DNA of 51,535 nt from Caryophanales bacterium UBA1427 (lineage in GTDB: Bacteria; Bacillota_I; Bacilli_A; ML615J-28; CAG-313). Where the stretch lies: positions 1 through 51,535 of the forward strand of contig DCTZ01000013.1 of the NCBI GenBank assembly GCA_002329485.1, read 5' to 3'. Position 1 is the first letter of the stretch. Every line of letters begins with the position of its first letter. A program made the position numbers and the translations under genes. Below are positions 1 through 9,600 of the stretch, one piece after another. Under the pieces are notes generated by a model, which saw only the letters and a list, made by a program, of their open reading frames with translations, made no database searches and was not told the DNA's origin.

Positions 1-1416
1 CCGCGACATCAATACTACGCACTCCACATGATAAGTTTGAGGAAACATATCCACAGGCTGAACTGTATCAACGGTATAGCCCTGATCAATCAAAAACCTC
101 AAGTCCCGGGCAAGAGTGGCCGGATCGCAAGAGACATAAATCATTTTCGGGATTCTCATCTCCACAATGGTCTGCAATAGCCTTTTATCGCAGCCTTTGC
201 GGGGAGGGTCCACCACGATGGCTTGAGCTTTGATGCCTGATTGTTGCCATAATTCCAACTGTTTTTCCGCTTCATTGCAGACGAAAGTCGCATTGGAAAT
301 TTCGTTTTGCAAAGCATTCTTTTTAGCGTCTTTTATCGCATCTTCCTCAACCTCCACCCCGAAAACGTGTTTGACGTGTGGCGCGATGGCCAGACTGATT
401 GTTCCGATTCCGCAATACGCATCGATTACGATATCGTCCTTGGAAAAATCGCCTAACTCCAAAACCTGCGAATAAAGCCGTTCGGTTTGTTCCGGATTGA
501 CCTGGAAAAAGGATTTGGGGCTGATATTGAATTTGATTCCCAACAATTCATCCACAATCGCTTCTTTTCCGTGAAGCAGGATGGTTTCATCCCCCAATAT
601 TTCGTTGGTCCTGTCCTTATTTATATTAAGGTAAATCGAGACAATGCGCGGATGGCGCTTGATCAATTTTCCGACCAAACCGGTCAATTTTTCCTTAATA
701 TCGTTTAAGCAAACCAAAACAACCATGATTTCTGAGGTTTTGCGGCTTTCCCGGATTAACACATGGCGGATTTCTCCCTGATGCTTTTGTTCATCGTAAC
801 CTTTGATTTTGAATTCATTCAGCAGGTTTTTGGTAAACTTAATGATTTCGGTCATTTCTTCCGATTGAATATGGCATTCTTCCAGGGGGATTACTTCATG
901 CGAATTTAAACGGTAAAAACCACCGATTGTTTTCCCTCTTCGTTCGCCGAACGGAACCTGAACTTTGTTGCGATAATACCAAGGATTATCCATGCCGATA
1001 ATCGGTTTTACCTCGACATCGGTTAATTTACCGATGCGTTCGAGAGTTCGTTTAACCATTTTGGTCTTAAAGTCGCACTGGGCTTGGTAGGATAGATGCA
1101 TAATATTGCATCCCCCGCAATCCGGATAATGCTTGCATTTGATGGGAACATGGTCCGGTGATTTTTTATCCGGAAACAGTTTGACAAATTTCCCGAGCGC
1201 ATAGTCTTTTTTGATCTGCGTCAGTTCGATAATTCCCTGGTCGCCGATTGCGGCTAGGGGAACAAAAACCGGGAAATTGAAGTATTCGACTCCCTTAAGG
1301 TTTTTGCCGGATATTTTGGCGATGCCTTGACCCGTATGGGTCAAATCGGTAAATTGCACTTTAAAAACCTGCCCAACCTCAATGATGGGTTCAGGACGAT
1401 TAAATTCTTTATTCAT
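1..1416 (-). CDS. rlmD: 23S rRNA (uracil-5-)-methyltransferase, RumA/RlmD/RlmCD type (3' end cut by window)
   Basis: SAM-dependent enzyme that makes 5-methyluridine in 23S rRNA. The frame is open from ATG at 1416 to the window edge (472 codons). The last codons read LMSR, so only a few residues should be missing. A short TRAM-like N-terminal region is followed by CKHYPDCGGC (Cys94, Cys100, Cys103), with a further Cys in LEECH, matching the four-cysteine 4Fe-4S site of RumA. Further on are the SAM motif DAYCGIGT, VDPPRKG, and the catalytic-loop motif VSCDPATLARDL. It starts 4 bp after the sdaA stop, so it is probably the last gene of the priA operon. Bacillota enzymes of this family may act on U747, U1939 or both; the sequence does not decide. 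Confidence 0.93.
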   Translation of the reverse strand, partial: MNKEFNRPEPIIEVGQVFKVQFTDLTHTGQGIAKISGKNLKGVEYFNFPVFVPLAAIGDQGIIELTQIKKDYALGKFVKLFPDKKSPDHVPIKCKHYPDCGGCNIMHLSYQAQCDFKTKMVKRTLERIGKLTDVEVKPIIGMDNPWYYRNKVQVPFGERRGKTIGGFYRLNSHEVIPLEECHIQSEEMTEIIKFTKNLLNEFKIKGYDEQKHQGEIRHVLIRESRKTSEIMVVLVCLNDIKEKLTGLVGKLIKRHPRIVSIYLNINKDRTNEILGDETILLHGKEAIVDELLGIKFNISPKSFFQVNPEQTERLYSQVLELGDFSKDDIVIDAYCGIGTISLAIAPHVKHVFGVEVEEDAIKDAKKNALQNEISNATFVCNEAEKQLELWQQSGIKAQAIVVDPPRKGCDKRLLQTIVEMRIPKMIYVSCDPATLARDLRFLIDQGYTVDTVQPVDMFPQTYHVECVVLMSR

Positions 1417-1420
1417 ACCA

Positions 1421-2626
1421 TCATTCCTTTGGTGGTTCTTTTGTTCTTTTGACCGTAGCCAATCCTCCGAGTGAGGTTTCGCGGTATTTGGCATGCATAT
1501 CTTTGCCGGTTTCTTTCATGACTTCAATGACCGAATCAAGCGTAATATGATGTGATCCGTCGGTCATTAACGCATATTCGGAAGCGTTTATGGCATATTG
1601 GGCCGACAAGGCGTTCCGTTCGATGCAAGGGATTTGAACCATTCCGTCTATCGGGTCGCAAGTCATTCCCAAGTGATGTTCCAAAGCAATTTCAGCCGCA
1701 TATTCAATCACGCTGTTGTTTCCGCCTTTAAGGTAAGCTGCTGCCGCTGCGGCCATACTGCAGGCCACACCGACTTCGCCTTGGCAACCGACTTCGGCTC
1801 CGGAAATCGAAGCGTTGTGTTTGACCAAATTGCCGACCAAACCGGCAATTTTTAAAGCATTTACGACGTTTTCCCGAGGCGAATGGTGATGATAGTGCAT
1901 CCCGAAAAGCACTGCCGGAAGCACACCGCACGACCCACAGGTCGGTGCCGTTACTATGGTTCCCCCGGAAGCATTCTCTTCGGAGGAAGCCAGGGAATAG
2001 GCGTATAAAATGGTCGGGAACCGGTGGTTTTCCAAATACTTATCGTAAAAAGTTTTGGCTTTCCGTTTAATCTTGAGTCGTCCGGGCAAAACTCCTTCGG
2101 TGGCAATGCCTCGGTAAATCGCCGCTTCCATGGCGTTTAAGACTTCTTCCAGATAGGCATTCAAATCGGAAGATTCATACCGGTCGACATATTCGACGAG
2201 GCTGATTTGTTCCTGCTTGCAATAGACCAGGATATCTTCCATATAGTGGTGAGGATAGACCGGAGCTTTGTAACCTTTTCGTTCTTCTCCCTCTTCTTTT
2301 AACTCTCCCCCGCCTACGCTGTAAACTTTCCACTCCCCGATTAATTCCGCACCGAAATAAGCCATAAATTTCATGCCGTTGGGGTGATAACTCGGTTCGA
2401 CCAAAGGCAAAAAGAATATTTCCGTATTTTCGCCCAATACTTCCTTTATTACCACATCGGTCATATGGCCTTTTCCGGTCAAAGCAAGCGAACCGTAAAG
2501 CTCGACTTGAAAATGCGAGGCTTGTGGGTACTTGCTTAAGAAGTTTTTGCTTGCTTTTTCGGGACCCATAGTATGGGAACTGGATGGTCCGCGGCCAATC
2601 AGATAAATCTTTTTAATACTTTCCAT
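1421..2626 (-). CDS. sdaA: L-serine ammonia-lyase (serine dehydratase), single-chain, iron-sulfur type
   Basis: Deaminates L-serine to pyruvate and ammonia with a 4Fe-4S cluster. It is one 401-residue chain with the small beta-type domain first (RGPSSSHTMGP at 12-22) and the alpha catalytic domain after it (TAPTCGSCGVLP near 227-237). Cluster ligands are recognisable as Cys281 (GCQGEVG), Cys323 (TCDPIDG) and Cys334 (QIPCIERN). The chain ends in TKEPPKE, without the near-terminal cysteine of the E. coli and Legionella enzymes. I chose ATG 2626 rather than 2638: it leaves 1 base after the pgpA stop and gives the usual spacing to GPSSSHT. No ACT domain is present. Pyruvate production would feed the same pool as the pyk gene of this window. 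Confidence 0.95.
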   Translation of the reverse strand: MESIKKIYLIGRGPSSSHTMGPEKASKNFLSKYPQASHFQVELYGSLALTGKGHMTDVVIKEVLGENTEIFFLPLVEPSYHPNGMKFMAYFGAELIGEWKVYSVGGGELKEEGEERKGYKAPVYPHHYMEDILVYCKQEQISLVEYVDRYESSDLNAYLEEVLNAMEAAIYRGIATEGVLPGRLKIKRKAKTFYDKYLENHRFPTILYAYSLASSEENASGGTIVTAPTCGSCGVLPAVLFGMHYHHHSPRENVVNALKIAGLVGNLVKHNASISGAEVGCQGEVGVACSMAAAAAAYLKGGNNSVIEYAAEIALEHHLGMTCDPIDGMVQIPCIERNALSAQYAINASEYALMTDGSHHITLDSVIEVMKETGKDMHAKYRETSLGGLATVKRTKEPPKE

Positions 2627-2627
2627 A

Positions 2628-3185
2628 TCAGATATCAAACCTAATCTTTTCGACGTTAGGGTCTAACTGGGCTTCGTTTTCGGTAATTATTTGTGCAACC
2701 CGCGTGGAAGCCGCTGCCGCAATCCCTCCTACGATATCGTCCAAAAAAGTGTGGCAGCGTCCGTTTGCGCTCTTTCCTTCAAGATTCAGTTTTTCCACTA
2801 CTCCGTGTTTGTTGACATCGATATCGCCGAAATTGGTTTGGCCGATAGCCCCGTAAAGTCGCGCAATGTCGATACCGAAAATTTCGTCGACGCCGAATAC
2901 GCCCAAATCATAGCGGATGATATCCTGAATCGGTCCGCGAAGTTTGCCTTCTTCGGCAAGTCGATCGATTTCGGCTCCAAGTTGCAAAAGGTGAAAAATA
3001 TCGCGGAGCGACAAGATTTTTTCCACGCTTTCCAAGCAGATTCGAAATTCCACGTTATTATTGTATTTGCTTTGTTGCTTAAAGGCAACTTCCGCAATCT
3101 CTTCCAAAGTTACTCCTCTTTCCATAAGGGTTTGGACATTGATGCGAAGCATTTCTTCGCGGGAATAATATAGTTTCGGTTTCAT
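2628..3185 (-). CDS. pgpA: Phosphatidylglycerophosphatase A family protein (PgpA/YutG)
   Basis: A 185-residue protein of the PgpA family; members dephosphorylate phosphatidylglycerol phosphate to phosphatidylglycerol. The recognisable part is the C-terminal half: GVDEIFGIDIARLYGAIG and the signature HTFLDDIVGGIAAAAS, whose aspartates are the likely metal and catalytic residues. Like Bacillus YutG it has no obvious membrane helices, unlike the E. coli PgpA. A good ribosome-binding site (AAGGAAGG) precedes ATG 3185. It lies between fmt and sdaA with short spacing, so it is probably cotranscribed. The family assignment is firm; activity on PGP is inferred from the family. Confidence 0.88.
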   Translation of the reverse strand: MKPKLYYSREEMLRINVQTLMERGVTLEEIAEVAFKQQSKYNNNVEFRICLESVEKILSLRDIFHLLQLGAEIDRLAEEGKLRGPIQDIIRYDLGVFGVDEIFGIDIARLYGAIGQTNFGDIDVNKHGVVEKLNLEGKSANGRCHTFLDDIVGGIAAAASTRVAQIITENEAQLDPNVEKIRFDI

Positions 3186-3204
3186 TTTATTCCTTCCTTT
3201 TATC

Positions 3205-4116
3205 TTATCGAAAATTTTTCAATTGACCGTTAATGAAGTCGCGGGCGGTTATCCTTTTTCCGCCGGGGAGCTGAAGTTCCAAAATATCTATTGCGCTATG
3301 ATTGCCGCAGGCAATCGTAAAATAGTCTTTGCCGACATTAATTATTTCGCCGCTTGGGCTGTTATGGGTCGAGTTGCTGATACGCATTTTATGGATTTTT
3401 ATTTTTTGCCCCTTCAATACCAAATAAGGCACCGGTTCCGGCAACAAAGCTCGGTATCGGTTATAAATGACCCTGGCTTCCCGAAATAAATCCAATTCTT
3501 CGTCACTCGGAGTCAGATTGTATGCGAAAGTAACTTCGCTTTGGTTTTGCGGAACAGGTTGGATTTTTCCTTCGATTAATAAAGGGATTGTTTCCATTAA
3601 CAAATCACGGCCCAAAAGGCTAAGTTTGGCAAACAAAGTACCGCTGGTATCTTCATCCAAGATTGGAAGTTCTCGTTGGGCCAAAATATCGCCCGAGTCC
3701 ATCGCTTTTTCCATGTACATGATGGTAACACCGGTTACTTTTTCGCCGTTAATCAACGCATGTTGAATGGGCGAACCGCCACGGTATTTTGGCAACAGCG
3801 ACCCGTGAACATTGATCGGCTTAAAGCGCGGAAGTTTAAGAATCGCCTCCGGAATAAATTGGCCGTAAGCGGCGGTCACCAGCAAATCCGGAGCCAAGTC
3901 TTTGAGCAATCCGGTTATTTCTTTTACCTTTTCCGGTTGCACAACCGGCAAATTGTTTGCCTGGGCAAATACTTTTACCGGCGGGGGCGTCAATATTTTT
4001 TTCCGGCCCACCGGTTTATCCGGTTGGGTAACTACCAATACTACTTCATATTTTTGGGTTAATGCTTCAAGAATCGGAACACCGAATGACGGTGTCCCCA
4101 TAAATACTACTTTCAT
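3205..4116 (-). CDS. fmt: Methionyl-tRNA formyltransferase
   Basis: Formylates initiator Met-tRNA using 10-formyltetrahydrofolate. The 303-residue length is typical. The N-terminal Rossmann domain begins MKVVFMGTPSFGVPILEAL. The catalytic segment NVHGSLLPKYRGGSPIQHAL carries the conserved Asn and His, and DSGDIL gives the conserved Asp. The smaller C-terminal OB-like domain follows (about residues 205-303). It starts 9 bases after the priA stop. In many Bacillota the order is priA-def-fmt-rsmB; here no def or rsmB is present next to fmt, and pgpA follows instead. Confidence 0.96.
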   Translation of the reverse strand: MKVVFMGTPSFGVPILEALTQKYEVVLVVTQPDKPVGRKKILTPPPVKVFAQANNLPVVQPEKVKEITGLLKDLAPDLLVTAAYGQFIPEAILKLPRFKPINVHGSLLPKYRGGSPIQHALINGEKVTGVTIMYMEKAMDSGDILAQRELPILDEDTSGTLFAKLSLLGRDLLMETIPLLIEGKIQPVPQNQSEVTFAYNLTPSDEELDLFREARVIYNRYRALLPEPVPYLVLKGQKIKIHKMRISNSTHNSPSGEIINVGKDYFTIACGNHSAIDILELQLPGGKRITARDFINGQLKNFR

Positions 4117-4125
4117 TTCGACCTC

Positions 4126-6453
4126 TTAAACGATATATTTAGGATACTTATCAAAAATGATAGTAAAATTTTCATCCTGCAAAGTGCTGTAAATCCGTTC
4201 GTACAAACTTTGCATCGCTTTGCTTTGGTGTTTGACGATTAATTGCACTGCCTGTTCGCGTTTGTTGTAAGACGGACCTATGATAATCACCGGCCCCCGA
4301 ATACTCTGTTGGATTGTCCGTTTTATCGAATGCCCCATTTGGAATATCTGTTGGAACGGACCCTTTACTAAGATTCGGTTGATTTGATAGATTGGTTCGA
4401 CTTTCAAAGCTTCTCTTCTCTTTAACTCTTCGTTAAAGAAAGCCTGATAATCGCCCAGGATGGCCTGACTTAAAAACGGCATTGCTTTGTCATACGTTTG
4501 AATAATCAGTTCGCTGCCCGGAGACGTCAGCTGCAACTTGGCATGTTCAATCATCGCATAAGCTTGATAGTGGGCATCGAAACGTTGCGCTTTCGCAACC
4601 AAATCAAGCAAAATTATTCCGACCAACGTAATATTCGGATGATTCAGAGAACGCGAAAACAAATCGGTGGTAATTATGATATCGACTTCTTGGTTTTGGA
4701 TTTCATCCATTACCTTTTCGTAATCTTCATATGTCGAACTTTCCAAAATGGAAATCCGGGCATTCGGCAGGATTTCCAAAATGGCTTCCTGCAACTTCTC
4801 CATTCCTAAACCGACATGACGGATGTACTTACTGCCACAGTAAGGACAAACCTGGTTAAAAGCAAAACGCTTGTTGCATAGCGGGCAAACCAGGGTGCCT
4901 TGGTCTTTGTAATAACGAAGAGGAAAGGCACAGCGGTCACAGTCGATGGTTTTGCCGCATTCCCGGCACATGATAAACTGGCTGTACCCTTTATTGTTAA
5001 GGATTAATAAAGCGCATTTGTTTGCTGCAATGTGTGCTTTCAGAGATTGAATCAAATCATGGGAAAGCGGCGATTTATGACCGGAAAGCAGTTCTTCTTT
5101 CATGTCCGCAACCGTAATCGGCAAATCATCCAAACCGTTCCGTTTTTCGAGCAACAGGAACTGTTTAACCAATGCCTCCGCATACATTTCGACTGTCGGA
5201 ACGATTGAATGGAAAACAATCGGCACTTGCCAAATGTTTGCCCGTTCTTTCATGACTTTCGGCAGATGGAAACGCGGGCTCTGTTCGTTTTTGTATAATA
5301 AACTGTCGCTATCCATCATCACAACCAAACCGATGTTTTGGAACGGAAAGAGCGCAGAAAGCGAAGTTGTGACGATTACCGAATAATCGTTTTCGACCAG
5401 CATCTGATAATAATCGTATATTTCCGCATCGCTATGGTCGCTGTTTAAACAAGCAACTTCAAGTCCGGTAACCTTGGTTAGAAAGGAACTGACCTGATAA
5501 CTCGAAAGAATATCCGGACATACGACAAGCAGGTTTTTGCCTTCGGTTTGCATTTTTTCCGTCATTAAGGCCAGCATCGCATTTTCTTCCTGCTTATCGT
5601 GCGGAACCCATAACACTCTTTGAGGTTCGAAAACAATCCGGGCAACTTTTTCTTCGTATTTTTGCCGATCGTCCTGACTGATTTCAAACAAACGGATTCC
5701 TTCGATTGTACGGTTTTTAATCCGCGATACCTGTTGGATTTTTTCCGACAAAAAACCGGTCTTAACCAAGCGGCCTACCCCGTAGCGGGAAACTCCGAAA
5801 CGTTCAATTATTTCTTCCATACTTAAGGCCACTCTTTCCTTTTGAAGGAAATTGAGCAAATCCATATCTGCCGGATTTTTGATAAAGGAAATATTTCGAT
5901 GATAATAACTTTCATTGATTTCGTAAAGTTTGACGGTTCTCGCTCCGCCGATGGCATTAGCATCATATACGACTTCCAAATTTCCCGCTTTGATTTCGCG
6001 CATAATGGCGCTTTGATTTGGCAAAGTGGAGGTCCACTTGATTCGGTTGCTTCCCCCAAACAGACCAGCGATATTGGCATCCATATTCAATAAATTTTTA
6101 GCAACCAAATATTTATGGGTTTTTAAACGCATAAAACGAGGAATCATCAGGTTTAGGACTCTTACCATTGGCGCTAAGGTATCTTTTTTGACAAATTCGG
6201 CAAGTTTGATAAGTTCCGGTGTAATTACCGGGATTAAGTCCAAAATATCGACTATTTCTTTTTTCTCGCCCTGATACTGAGACTCTTCGTAAACCTCCCA
6301 GATATAACCTAATATTAGGCGATTGGAATCGCCAAATGGAACTTTTACTCTAACCCCGACTTGGGCAAGAGAAATCAGTTGTTGAGGAACAATATATTCA
6401 TATTGATGATCGGTATTACTACTGGATACATCAACAAAAACCTTAGCGAACAT
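4126..6453 (-). CDS. priA: Primosomal protein PriA with degenerate helicase motifs
   Basis: PriA recognises stalled forks, loads the replicative helicase, and is normally a 3'-5' DNA helicase. The protein is 775 residues with the start at ATG 6453 behind a strong AAAGGAGG. The N-terminal 3'-end-binding domain (1-105), winged-helix region and eight zinc cysteines (496, 499, 505, 508, 523, 526, 536, 539) are intact, and the C-terminal domain is present. The ATPase motifs are not: the Walker A position (residues 280-291) reads VLWVPHDKQEEN instead of HGVTGSGKTE. DEEH is DSDS (381-384), GSATP is HSIVP, GTQM-KG-DFP is TTDLFSRSLNHP, and the arginine-finger motif GRAGR is lost near 640-646. The frame is undisrupted, so this is not a pseudogene by eye. 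It is probably a non-helicase PriA, a state reported for Deinococcus radiodurans. Confidence 0.93.
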   Translation of the reverse strand: MFAKVFVDVSSSNTDHQYEYIVPQQLISLAQVGVRVKVPFGDSNRLILGYIWEVYEESQYQGEKKEIVDILDLIPVITPELIKLAEFVKKDTLAPMVRVLNLMIPRFMRLKTHKYLVAKNLLNMDANIAGLFGGSNRIKWTSTLPNQSAIMREIKAGNLEVVYDANAIGGARTVKLYEINESYYHRNISFIKNPADMDLLNFLQKERVALSMEEIIERFGVSRYGVGRLVKTGFLSEKIQQVSRIKNRTIEGIRLFEISQDDRQKYEEKVARIVFEPQRVLWVPHDKQEENAMLALMTEKMQTEGKNLLVVCPDILSSYQVSSFLTKVTGLEVACLNSDHSDAEIYDYYQMLVENDYSVIVTTSLSALFPFQNIGLVVMMDSDSLLYKNEQSPRFHLPKVMKERANIWQVPIVFHSIVPTVEMYAEALVKQFLLLEKRNGLDDLPITVADMKEELLSGHKSPLSHDLIQSLKAHIAANKCALLILNNKGYSQFIMCRECGKTIDCDRCAFPLRYYKDQGTLVCPLCNKRFAFNQVCPYCGSKYIRHVGLGMEKLQEAILEILPNARISILESSTYEDYEKVMDEIQNQEVDIIITTDLFSRSLNHPNITLVGIILLDLVAKAQRFDAHYQAYAMIEHAKLQLTSPGSELIIQTYDKAMPFLSQAILGDYQAFFNEELKRREALKVEPIYQINRILVKGPFQQIFQMGHSIKRTIQQSIRGPVIIIGPSYNKREQAVQLIVKHQSKAMQSLYERIYSTLQDENFTIIFDKYPKYIV

Positions 6454-6511
6454 CGGTACCTCCTTTAACCTAAACGAAAGCTTTTCACTGGGAAAAGTTC
6501 CCTTAAATATT

Positions 6512-6520
6512 ATTATAACA
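6512..6520 (-). promoter_or_regulatory. Extended -10 promoter candidate for priA
   Basis: On the minus strand the sequence reads TGTTATAAT, an extended -10 element, about 60 bases before the priA start. No good -35 hexamer is visible, as is usual for extended -10 promoters. It lies between the rpoC terminator and the priA ribosome-binding site, where a promoter is expected. Confidence 0.5.
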
Positions 6521-6600
6521 TAGGAAAAGAAAAAAAACTTATTTTTTAATTTAATAGTTGTTGTAATCCCCGTAGCAGCTGATTTTTCGCTAAAAGAAAA

Positions 6601-6629
6601 AAACAAAAGCTATCTCGCGGGGAGATAGC
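6601..6629 (-). terminator. Rho-independent terminator of rpoB-rpoC
   Basis: Minus-strand stem GCTATCTC / GAGATAGC with a 5-base loop (6609-6629), followed by TTTTGTTTTTTT. It sits directly after the rpoC stop codon (6637) and separates rpoBC from priA. Confidence 0.88.
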
Positions 6630-6636
6630 CTTGGTT

Positions 6637-9600
6637 TTACGGTTTAATATCGTATACTTCGTCGGTCGTGCTTTCGATATCGATATCATCTTTTTCCACT
6701 AATCCGGTTCCTGCCGGGATTAACCCGCCGATAATGATGTTTTCCTTTAGACCGTCAAGTGTATCGATCTTGCCACGAATAGCTGTAGCGGTTAAGACTC
6801 TGGTTGTTTCTTGGAAGGATGCGGCGGAAAGGAAGGAATCCGATTTTAGGGAAGCTTGGGTGATGGAAAGCAATACCGGTTTTAAGACTGGCAGGCGTTT
6901 GTTTTGTTCTAGCATTTCTTTGATTGCTTGATAAGCTTTCGGTTTCGAGATCAGGGAACCAGGCAATAAGTCGGTGTCACCTTCGTCGAGAACCATAACT
7001 TTTTGCAACATCTGCCGGATAATGATTTCGATATGTTTATCCGAGATAAGAACCCCTTGCGAACGGTATACCTTTTGAACTTCTTTTAAGATATAACGTT
7101 CAACATTAGGGACATTGGTGACTCTCAGCAGTTGAAGAACGTGAACAAGTTCGCTGTCGGCGGTGATTAAATCGCCCGCTTTAACTTCCTGTCCGACCTT
7201 AACTACCGGTTTCTTGCCACTGTCGGTTAAGTATTCTTTGTTGTTGCCTTCAATCGGGCTTTCGATGATAACTTGGAAACGGTTATCCGGTTTCGGATTG
7301 ATTTCCTTGACGCGACCGTTGACTTCCGAAATTAATTCGGTAAACTTAGGGTCTTTCGGCGCCAAGAATAAGAGTTTGATCCGAGGGAAACCTTGAACGA
7401 TGTCATCGCCCGCAACCCCACCGGAGTGGAAGGTTCTCATGGTTAATTGGGTACCCGGTTCACCGATCGATTGGGCAGCCACGATACCGACGACTTCGCC
7501 GCGTTCGACGACTTCACCGGTCGAAAGGTCCGAACCGTAACATTTGACGCAAACACCGTTGTGGGCATCACAGGTCAAAACGGTTCTGATTTCAACTTGT
7601 TTGATACCGGCATTGACAATCTTTTCCGCAATCTCTTCGGTGATAAACTGATTTTTATCGATGATTAGTTCGCGGTTTTTACCGTAAACCGGTTTGGAAG
7701 TAAAGCGTCCGATAATCCGTTCGGATAGTTTTTCGACTACCGTGCCGTCCAAGGAGACGAAGTCTTCCACTACCATGCCTTTATCGGTATGGCAGTCATC
7801 GATTGTTACGGTTACGTCTTGGCTGACGTCAACCAACCGACGGGTTAGGTAACCGGCTTCGGCTGTTTTGAGCGCGGTATCGGTCGAACCTTTCCGTCCG
7901 CCATGGGTCGAAATGAAGAATTCGGACATCGACATACCTTCACGGAAGGATGATTTAATCGGTATTTCCATCGGTTCCCCGTTCGGTTTTGCCATCAGCC
8001 CGCGCATTCCCGCAAGCTGCGTAAAGTTCGAAGCGGAACCACGCGCACCGGAATCGGCCATCATAAAGATGTCGTTGGTAGTGGCGTTTTCGGACATGAC
8101 TTTCTTGATTTCTTTTTCGATTTCGTTCCGGGCATTGGTCCATTCCTGAAGAACGTTGCGTTTACGTTCTTGGTCGGTTGTCAAACCTCTTCTGAACATA
8201 TAGTTATAACGTTTGACGTTGTCCTCCGCTTTCTTGATGATGTCTTGTTTGTTGGCAAGCACATCGACGTCGAAGGCCGAAATCGTAATACCGGCCACGG
8301 TTGAGTATTTGAAACCTAAGTCTTTCATTTGGTCAAGCGCTCTTGAGGTTTCGGCCAATTTTTCTTTCCGGAAGATTTCGGAAATAATCGTACTCAAGAA
8401 ACGTTTCTTGAACGGTTCGTTCAGCGGCATGCGGGCAATGATTTCCGGAATGGTTTTACCGTTTTTCAAATCCGCCGGGTCGATAAAGAACTTAAGTGGT
8501 GTAGCTTTGGTTAAGTTTTCCTGAGTCGCTTCGTTGACATACGGGAACGATTTCGGGAAAACCGTATTGAAAATAATCTTTCCGTAAGTGGTTACGATAT
8601 ACATCCGCATGACTTTTTCGTTATGTTCGAGGTTCTTTTCGTAGTTTTCGTCATTCGGATTCAACCAGGCAAACGGACGGCCGAGGGCTTTAGCCGGCAA
8701 AACGATTCTCGTCTGCAAAGTAATTTCGTCGTTTTCGTAAGCCATTTCCACTTCGGAGATATCCTTGAAGGCCCGACCTTCTTTTCCCGGAAAGGACCGT
8801 TCGATGGTCAAATAATAGTTTCCGAGGATCATGTCCTGGGATGGCGTAACAACCGGTTTTCCGTCCCGCGGAAGCAGGATGTTCTTGCTTGCCAACATCA
8901 AGATTCGCGCTTCGGCCTGTGCTTCTTCCGAAAGCGGAACATGCACCGGCATTTGGTCGCCGTCGAAGTCCGCATTGAACGCCGTAGTTACAAGCGGGTG
9001 AAGCCTAATGGCTTTTCCTTCGACCAGTTTCGGTTCAAAAGCCTGAATCGACAAACGGTGAAGCGTCGGCGCACGGTTCAAAAGCACCGGATGTTCGACA
9101 ACGATTTTTTCCAATGCTTCCATGGCTTCAGGAGCACCGCGTTCGATTAATTCCTTGGCTTTCTTGATACCGGATTTGGTATTGGTTTCCGGATTGAGAA
9201 GTTGGTCTTTTTTGCGCAAATAATTGATGATAAACGGCTTGAAGAGAATCAAAGCCATTTCGCGCGGGATACCGCATTGATACATCTTGAGATCCGGTCC
9301 AACAACGATAACGCTGCGGCCGGAATAGTCAACCCGTTTACCGAGAAGGTTTTGACGGAACCGTCCCTGTTTACCTCTGAGTAAATCGGAGAGCGATTTT
9401 AACGGACGGTTTTTGTCAACCACAACTTTTTTGTTCCGTTTGGAGTTGTCAAACAAAGCATCGACTGCTTCCTGCAACATCCGTTTTTCGTTCTTGACAA
9501 TCAATTCCGGTGCCCGTTGTTCGAATTGTTTCTTTAAACGGGTATTACGGTTGATAATCCTACGATAGAGGTCGTTAAGGTCAGTCGTGGCAAAACGTCC

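Noticed and set aside
6454..6606. N-terminal extension of PriA by 51 codons
   Set aside because: Lys/Phe-rich and crosses the promoter region; the strong ribosome-binding site and family N-terminus fit ATG 6453.
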